From Mycolicibacterium hassiacum DSM 44199 (GTDB lineage: Bacteria; Actinomycetota; Actinomycetes; Mycobacteriales; Mycobacteriaceae): a stretch of DNA of 64,000 bases. The stretch is from contig NZ_LR026975.1 of assembly GCF_900603025.1 (NCBI RefSeq), forward strand, positions 2,728,001 to 2,792,000. Direction: 5' to 3'. Positions 59,441-64,000 of the stretch are shown piece by piece. Positions within the stretch are counted from its first letter, which is position 1. Each line of letters opens with the position of its first letter. The translations under genes were made by a program, and so were the position numbers. A model generated the notes under the pieces. It was not told the origin of the DNA, ran no database searches, and was given only the letters and a program-made list of their open reading frames with translations.

Positions 59441-60634
59441 CTAGACACCCAGGAAGTTCTTGATGTTGGTGCTCACGATCTTGACTGCCGCCTCGGGGCC
59501 GACCGCCCGGACGACGGTGGCCAGCGACTTCTCCGAGTAGCCGAACGTGGACTCGTTGTGGGGGTAGTCCGACGACCAGAACACGTTCTCCACACCGATC
59601 TGGTCGAGCAGCGCCAGCCCCAACGGATCCACCATGAACGAGGCGCTCATGTGGTGGTCCCAGTAGTACCTGATGTCGTGCTGCGGTTCGTGGTTGAACA
59701 TGTGCCGGTAGGAGGCCAGCAGATGCTCGGCGTCCTGCAGCGCGGTGGGCACCCAGGCGATACCGCCCTCGAACCAGCCGATCCGCAGCCCGGGGTGGCG
59801 GTCCAGGATGCCCGAGAACAGGTACTTGGCGAACTGTTCGCGGAACGAGTCGACGTTGATCATCATGCCGACGACGGTGCTGTTCTTCTCGCACGGCGTC
59901 TTCGGCGGGGTCTCGCCGATGTGGTGGGTGACCGGCAGGCCCGCCGCCTCGATCTCGTCCCACACCGGGTCCATCGCCGCGCTGCCGTAGTCGTAGACCT
60001 TGCCCTCGTCATCCTTGCCGGGGTTGAGCGGCAACAGAAAGGTCTTGATCCCCAACGCCTTCAGCTCCTCAAGCGTGCGGCGGGTGCCTTTGGGATCCCA
60101 CCAGTTGATCAGACCGACGCCGTAGAAATGACCGTCGGCCTGTTCCTGCAGGCTCGCGATGTGCTCGTTGTAGATCCGGAACACCCGCTCGCGCAGCGCC
60201 TTGTCCGGGTAGTGGAACAGCGCGAGCACCGCGTTCGGGAACACCAGCTCCTTGTCGACGCCGTCCTCGGCGAGTTCGCGGATGCGCGCGGGAATGTTGT
60301 TGGAGGTCGCGCCGGCCAGGTCGTCGTACTGCATCAGCACCTTGCCGAAATCGCCGCCGACCCAGGTCTTGCCGCCCATGCCGACCATGTATGCGCCGTC
60401 CTCGTACCAGATGCGCGGCGCCTGCCCCTTGAGGTCGTCGGGAAAACGTTCGTAGAAGATGTCCTCGGCGACCGAGATGTGATTGTCGGCCGAGAAGATC
60501 TCGGTGTCGGCGGGCAGTCCGATGGACTCCTTGAAGTCGGCGCCGGCATGACCGCGCCGGTGTTTCGGCGCACCCCAGCCCTCGGGCGGGTACAGATCGA
60601 TCGGGGTGGGCGCTGATGAGGTGGGTGCTGCCAT
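59441..60634 (-). CDS. Amidohydrolase family 2 (TIM-barrel) protein
   Basis: A 397-aa ACMSD-like amidohydrolase. The first motif region reads IFSADNHISVAED, the mid-barrel histidines are in PVTHHIGE and the late block FWSSDYPHNEST carries the Asp. Members decarboxylate or hydrolyse unsaturated or cyclic acids. It is distantly related to the protein at 34945. Its position between a P450 and the M24 genes places it in the same pathway. Confidence 0.87.
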   Translation of the reverse strand: MAAPTSSAPTPIDLYPPEGWGAPKHRRGHAGADFKESIGLPADTEIFSADNHISVAEDIFYERFPDDLKGQAPRIWYEDGAYMVGMGGKTWVGGDFGKVLMQYDDLAGATSNNIPARIRELAEDGVDKELVFPNAVLALFHYPDKALRERVFRIYNEHIASLQEQADGHFYGVGLINWWDPKGTRRTLEELKALGIKTFLLPLNPGKDDEGKVYDYGSAAMDPVWDEIEAAGLPVTHHIGETPPKTPCEKNSTVVGMMINVDSFREQFAKYLFSGILDRHPGLRIGWFEGGIAWVPTALQDAEHLLASYRHMFNHEPQHDIRYYWDHHMSASFMVDPLGLALLDQIGVENVFWSSDYPHNESTFGYSEKSLATVVRAVGPEAAVKIVSTNIKNFLGV

Positions 60635-60667
60635 CGGTCGTTCTCCAATCGGGCTGTGAACGGGTGG

Positions 60668-61909
60668 CTACCAGGCCACGGGTAGTTCGTAGACGCCGTA
60701 GGCGAGGCGGTCGTGTTTGAACGGGACCTCCTCGAACGGCACCGCCAGCCGCAGCGTCGGGATGCGGCGCAACAGCGTCGGGAACACGATCTGCAGCTCC
60801 GCGCGGGCGAGTTGCTGGCCCACACACTGGTGGCGGCCGTAGCCGAAACCGAGTTGCCCGCTGGCGTCGCGGGTCAGATCGAGCTTGTCGGGTTCGGGGT
60901 AGACACTGGGATCCCAGTTGGCCGGGGCGAGGTCGATGATGATGCCCTCACCGGCGCGGATGGTCTCTCCCGCGATCTCGATGTCCTCGACGGCGACCCG
61001 GCGCTGCCCGTTCTGAATGATCGACAGGTAGCGCATGAGCTCCTCGACGGCATTGGCGATGACCCTCGGGTCGTCGGTGTCGCGCAGGATCGCGGCCTGG
61101 TCGGGGTTCTCCAACAACGCGAGCACGCCGATGCCGATCATGTTCGCGGTGGTCTCGTGTCCGGCGATCAGCAGTCCGGTGGCCAGCTGGGTGGCCTCCT
61201 TGACGCTGATCTCGCCCGCGTTGACCCGTTCGGCGAGGTCGGACACCGCGTCCTCGGACGGGTTCTCCATCTTGGCCCGCACCAGATTCGACAGGTACTT
61301 GGCCAGATTCATCGCACCCTTCTGACCGTCCTCGGCGGTGGCGTAGCGGGCCAGACCGATATTGGCGTGGTGCTGGAAGAACTCGTGATCCTCATAGGGG
61401 ACGCCGAGCAGTTCGCTGATCACCCGGGTCGGCACCGGCAGCGCGAGCTTGGTGACCAGATCGACCGGCTGCGGGCTCGACAGGATGTCGTCGATGCACT
61501 CGTCGGTGATCTGCTGGATGGCCGGCCGCAGCGCCTCGACCCGCTTGAAGGTGAACGGTTTGGACAGCATCCGCCGGAACCGGGTGTGTTCCTCGGCGTC
61601 GGAGGTGAACACCGACCGCGGCCGCGTGTACACCGTGGCCTGCATGTGTTCGTTCCAGTGCGGGAAACCCTCCTTGCGGTCGTCGACGCTGACCCGCGAG
61701 TCGGCGAACAGCGCACGAGCCACCTCGTAACCGGTGGCCAGCCACGGCGTGCTGCCGTCCCAGATCCGCACCCGGGACAGCGGTTTGGCCGTGTTCATCT
61801 CCAGCATCTTCGGCGGAGGCGCGAACGGGCAACGAGTGTCGCGCTCCATCGGGTACTCGGGGATGTCGGCGGCGGTGCGGCCGGGATCAGTGGTCAGGGT
61901 GTCGGACAT
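60668..61909 (-). CDS. Cytochrome P450 (CYP105-like appearance)
   Basis: A 413-aa P450 with I-helix LIAGHETTAN, ExxR in EELMRY and heme loop GFGYGRHQCVGQ with C362. The general look is that of the CYP105 group, which accepts many substrates, but the family number is not assigned with certainty. The ferredoxin gene 15 bases upstream is the likely electron donor. It is distinct from the three P450s at the left of the window. Confidence 0.94.
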   Translation of the reverse strand: MSDTLTTDPGRTAADIPEYPMERDTRCPFAPPPKMLEMNTAKPLSRVRIWDGSTPWLATGYEVARALFADSRVSVDDRKEGFPHWNEHMQATVYTRPRSVFTSDAEEHTRFRRMLSKPFTFKRVEALRPAIQQITDECIDDILSSPQPVDLVTKLALPVPTRVISELLGVPYEDHEFFQHHANIGLARYATAEDGQKGAMNLAKYLSNLVRAKMENPSEDAVSDLAERVNAGEISVKEATQLATGLLIAGHETTANMIGIGVLALLENPDQAAILRDTDDPRVIANAVEELMRYLSIIQNGQRRVAVEDIEIAGETIRAGEGIIIDLAPANWDPSVYPEPDKLDLTRDASGQLGFGYGRHQCVGQQLARAELQIVFPTLLRRIPTLRLAVPFEEVPFKHDRLAYGVYELPVAW

Positions 61910-61924
61910 GTTCGGTGTCTCTCG

Positions 61925-62119
61925 TCATTCCTCGAGGGTGATCGCCCGTGCGGGACAGGCCGCGGCGGCCTTTCGGGCGCTTTCGATCTGGTTGTCGGCG
62001 GGACTGTCGTTCAGCAGGACCACGACGCCGTCGTCGTCACGCTGGTCGAACAACTCCGCGGCGTTGAGCACGCATTGCCCCGATGAGACGCATTTGTCTT
62101 GATCCACAGCGATTTTCAT
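61925..62119 (-). CDS. 3Fe-4S type ferredoxin
   Basis: A 64-aa ferredoxin with C10-x2-S13-x2-C16 and a late C-P pair (AACPARAI). The variable cluster-facing residue is serine. It sits between the TetR and P450 genes on the same strand, with gaps of 1 and 15 bases, and should serve that P450. Confidence 0.93.
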   Translation of the reverse strand: MKIAVDQDKCVSSGQCVLNAAELFDQRDDDGVVVLLNDSPADNQIESARKAAAACPARAITLEE

Positions 62120-62120
62120 G

Positions 62121-62831
62121 TCAGGGATACTCCGTGACGGGCGCCGTCCACAATCCGACGATCGCGTCGATGAGACCGGACGCCACCGACGACCAACTGG
62201 TCCGGGGCGCCGCGGTTCCCTCGGCGAAGGCGCGCTCGAAATCGGCGCAGGTGTGCATCAACAAGTTGCGCGCCATGATGTTGCGCTCGGTGACCACGGT
62301 CATCGGGAGATCGGGCAGGCACCGGGTGATGCCGTCGACCACCTGCTGCAACGCCGGCGATCCCATGGCGTCCTTCACCACGATCTTCTGGTAGGCGGGG
62401 TCGGCGAGCGCCTGGGCGGCGAACCGCGCGTACCACGTGGGGTTGCCGAGCTGATCGAGATGTTCGGTGAGCGAGCGAACTAGGCATCCGATCCAGTCGC
62501 GCAGGTTGGTGGAGTCGCCGATCTCGGCCACCATCCGGGTGAGCAGCCGCTCGATCGGGACGCGGTGCTTCTGCTCGATCGCACGCACCAGGTCGGTCTT
62601 GGTGCCGAAGTGATATCCGACGGCCGCGTTGTTGCCCTGGCCGGCGGCCTCGCTGACTTGCCGGTTCGACACCGCGTACACCCCGTGTTCGGCGAACAGC
62701 CGCTCGGCGGCGGACAGGATCGCCTCCCGGGTGTTGCTGGCCCGCTCGGTCCGGACCGTTCGGACCGGGCGGCCGTCGGTCCGTCCGGCTATCCGACGGG
62801 CTGTGGTCACGGACTCAGTGAACCCGGTCAT
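62121..62831 (-). CDS. TetR-family regulator
   Basis: A 236-aa TetR protein. The HTH is near residues 52-72 (SNRQVSEAAGQGNNAAVGYH), after an arginine-rich N-terminus of about 30 residues. The start ATG at 62831 is chosen because the frame would otherwise run antisense through the hydrolase gene. A near-perfect palindrome lies six bases upstream. It heads the ferredoxin-P450 operon and probably controls it. Confidence 0.88.
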   Translation of the reverse strand: MTGFTESVTTARRIAGRTDGRPVRTVRTERASNTREAILSAAERLFAEHGVYAVSNRQVSEAAGQGNNAAVGYHFGTKTDLVRAIEQKHRVPIERLLTRMVAEIGDSTNLRDWIGCLVRSLTEHLDQLGNPTWYARFAAQALADPAYQKIVVKDAMGSPALQQVVDGITRCLPDLPMTVVTERNIMARNLLMHTCADFERAFAEGTAAPRTSWSSVASGLIDAIVGLWTAPVTEYP

Positions 62832-62836
62832 ACTGA

Positions 62837-62858
62837 TTAAGTCAAGCGATTGATTTAA
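62837..62858. promoter_or_regulatory. AT-rich palindrome, TetR operator candidate
   Basis: TTAAGTCAA-GCGA-TTGATTTAA is an inverted repeat with one mismatch, in the divergent interval between the TetR (start 62831) and alpha/beta hydrolase (start 62907) genes. It stands out from the GC-rich surroundings. Confidence 0.6.
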
Positions 62859-62906
62859 GAATCTGGGTTCGTCCAGCGGATCGACACCCGATATGGTCGG
62901 CTGACC

Positions 62907-63638
62907 ATGGTCGATTCCCGATTCGTTCACAACGGCGGGGTGCGGCTGCACTACCTCGATACCGGCCCCGGCACCGACCCCGCCGGCCGCCCGCCGGTGG
63001 TGTTCGTGCCGGGGATGACCGACGTCGCCGAGGACTACAGCGAGCTTCTGCCGTTGTTCGGGCGCCGAGCGGTCGTGGTGGAGTTGCGTGGCCACGGCCG
63101 AAGCGACGCGCCGGCAACCGGATACGACCTTGCCTCGTTGCGCTCCGATGTCGGTGCGGTGATCGACGCCGTCACTGACGGGCCGGTGCACGTGGTGACC
63201 TTCTCCCGCGGCACGAGTTACGCGCTGGCCTGGGCGATAGCGCATCCCGGCCGGGTCCGGTCGGTGTCGATCGGCGACTACACCCCGGAGGAGCGGGCGT
63301 TGCCCCAACCCCTGGCACAACGACTGCTCGACGGGCGCTGGCGTGGCACACCGGTAGCCGATCGGCTCGACCGGCGCGCAGCCGAGGCCACGTTCGCCGC
63401 CGCCCGGTCCCGGTCGTTGTGGGATGAGCTTGCGCGGCTGTCGGTTCCGTTGCTGGTCGTGCGCAGTGGTGAACGGGTGCTGATCACCGACGAGGAGTGG
63501 GAGCGCTACCACCGCACCTTCCCCGATGCGTGGCTGGTCGAGTTTCCCGACTCCCCGCACGACATCTTCCGCCCGGACCGCAGCCGCTACCCGCTGCTGG
63601 TGCGCGAGCACATCGACGTGGCCGACAAACTGACGTGA
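62907..63638 (+). CDS. Alpha/beta hydrolase
   Basis: A 243-aa alpha/beta hydrolase. It has the early oxyanion region VFVPGMTD, the nucleophile elbow TFSRGTS (Ser preceded by Phe, with Thr at the place of the first Gly) and the catalytic His in DSPHDIF. The substrate could be an ester, thioester or diketone. It is divergent from the TetR gene and may share the palindrome at 62837. It converges with the partial SDR with a 13-base gap. Confidence 0.88.
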   Translation: MVDSRFVHNGGVRLHYLDTGPGTDPAGRPPVVFVPGMTDVAEDYSELLPLFGRRAVVVELRGHGRSDAPATGYDLASLRSDVGAVIDAVTDGPVHVVTFSRGTSYALAWAIAHPGRVRSVSIGDYTPEERALPQPLAQRLLDGRWRGTPVADRLDRRAAEATFAAARSRSLWDELARLSVPLLVVRSGERVLITDEEWERYHRTFPDAWLVEFPDSPHDIFRPDRSRYPLLVREHIDVADKLT

Positions 63639-63651
63639 CCGCCGCATCGCC

Positions 63652-64000
63652 TCACCCGGATTTCGGCTTGCGCGCAATAACTTTGCCCGCCACGGTGCCG
63701 CCGTCGACGGGCAGCACGGTGCCGGTGACGTAACGCGACCGGTCGGTGGCGAGGTACAGCGCCGCCTCGGCGACGTCGTCGACGGTGCCTTCCCGTTTGA
63801 GCGGGCGGTCGTTGCGCATCTGCTCGCGGATCCGGGCCTCGAACTCCTCGAGCCGTCGGAGATCCTCGCCGGTCGCCGACTTCCGCACGATCGCGGTGCG
63901 GATGTTGCCGGGCGCGATGGCATTGACCCGGATCTCCCAGTGCGCCAGCTCGATCGCCGCCGACTTGGTGAACTGGATGACGGCGGCCTTCGAAGCCCGG
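63652..64000 (-). CDS. Short-chain dehydrogenase/reductase, C-terminal part (5' end outside window)
   Basis: The visible 115 codons encode the end of a classical SDR: SKAAVIQFTKSAAIELAHWE (beginning just after the catalytic Tyr), VNAIAPGN, and DRSRYVTGTVLPVDGG near the C-terminus. The cofactor-binding half lies beyond the window's right edge. The tail AGKVIARKPKSG is basic. Nothing can be said about the substrate. Confidence 0.88.
   Translation of the reverse strand, partial: RASKAAVIQFTKSAAIELAHWEIRVNAIAPGNIRTAIVRKSATGEDLRRLEEFEARIREQMRNDRPLKREGTVDDVAEAALYLATDRSRYVTGTVLPVDGGTVAGKVIARKPKSG

Noticed and set aside
1..64000. CRISPR arrays, tRNA/rRNA genes, prophage or transposase genes
   Set aside because: No regular spacer-repeat array, no clover-leaf candidate and no integrase or transposase motif was recognised on either strand; a tRNA scan could not be run.

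Overview
The window reads as chromosomal DNA of a GC-rich actinomycete, most likely an environmental mycobacterium (Mycolicibacterium type). The inference rests on the mix of families: many acyl-CoA dehydrogenases, P450s with 3Fe-4S ferredoxins, a mycofactocin-type SDR, an F420-type LLM oxidoreductase, AveC-like and Mce-associated proteins, many TetR regulators, GTG starts and leaderless-looking promoters. No rRNA, tRNA, CRISPR, phage or transposase gene was seen. Nearly everything is catabolic: ring or side-chain oxidation followed by CoA-dependent breakdown of a lipophilic carbon source that I cannot name.

Layout. 1-5034 (+): end of an alpha/beta hydrolase, two 3-hydroxyisobutyrate-dehydrogenase-like genes, then P450-ferredoxin-P450. 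5152-13068 (-): DUF1330, ferredoxin, P450, TauD-like dioxygenase, 109-aa protein, Rieske oxygenase 1, SDR, FNR/2Fe-2S reductase, DUF35 protein and thiolase-like protein. 13174-19237: TetR, MarR, the block amidohydrolase / 109-aa protein / Rieske oxygenase 2 (-), divergent aldehyde dehydrogenase (+) and a TetR. 19348-27138 (+): AveC-like membrane protein, MoxR-type ATPase, VWA protein, LLM enzyme, TetR, FadE and an APH-type kinase. 27205-36240 (-): hypothetical protein, TetR, then a compact beta-oxidation operon (FadE, thiolase, enoyl-CoA hydratase, CoA transferase, SDR, FadE, amidohydrolase). 36496-42339 (+): CMD/AhpD-like protein, Rieske oxygenase 3, 109-aa protein, amidohydrolase, SnoaL-like protein and a split FadE pair. 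42452-50602: enoyl-CoA hydratase, FadE, TetR, a possible 52-aa gene, mycofactocin-type SDR, FadD, epimerase and SDR. 50726-52743 (+): a receptor Ser/Thr kinase with a Mce-associated-like outer domain, and a Mce-associated-like partner. 52760-62831 (-): SDR, a double CoA transferase, enoyl-CoA hydratase, two M24 proteins, amidohydrolase, P450, ferredoxin and TetR. The right edge holds an alpha/beta hydrolase and a partial SDR.

Most notable. A module is repeated three times: a Rieske oxygenase followed at once by an acidic protein of exactly 109 residues that I do not recognise. In two copies the next gene is an amidohydrolase in which the usual metal-binding HxH is ExN. The single FNR/2Fe-2S reductase (10345-11364) is the only obvious electron donor for all three oxygenases. 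A near-identical 22-bp element lies upstream of the reductase operon and between Rieske oxygenase 2 and the aldehyde dehydrogenase. A second palindrome (ATGAGAA-N5-TTCTC) occurs at three other operon starts. Together they suggest two small regulons. A dispersed 60-bp repeat carries a stop codon on one strand; one copy has lost that stop and bridges the two halves of an 819-aa CoA transferase.
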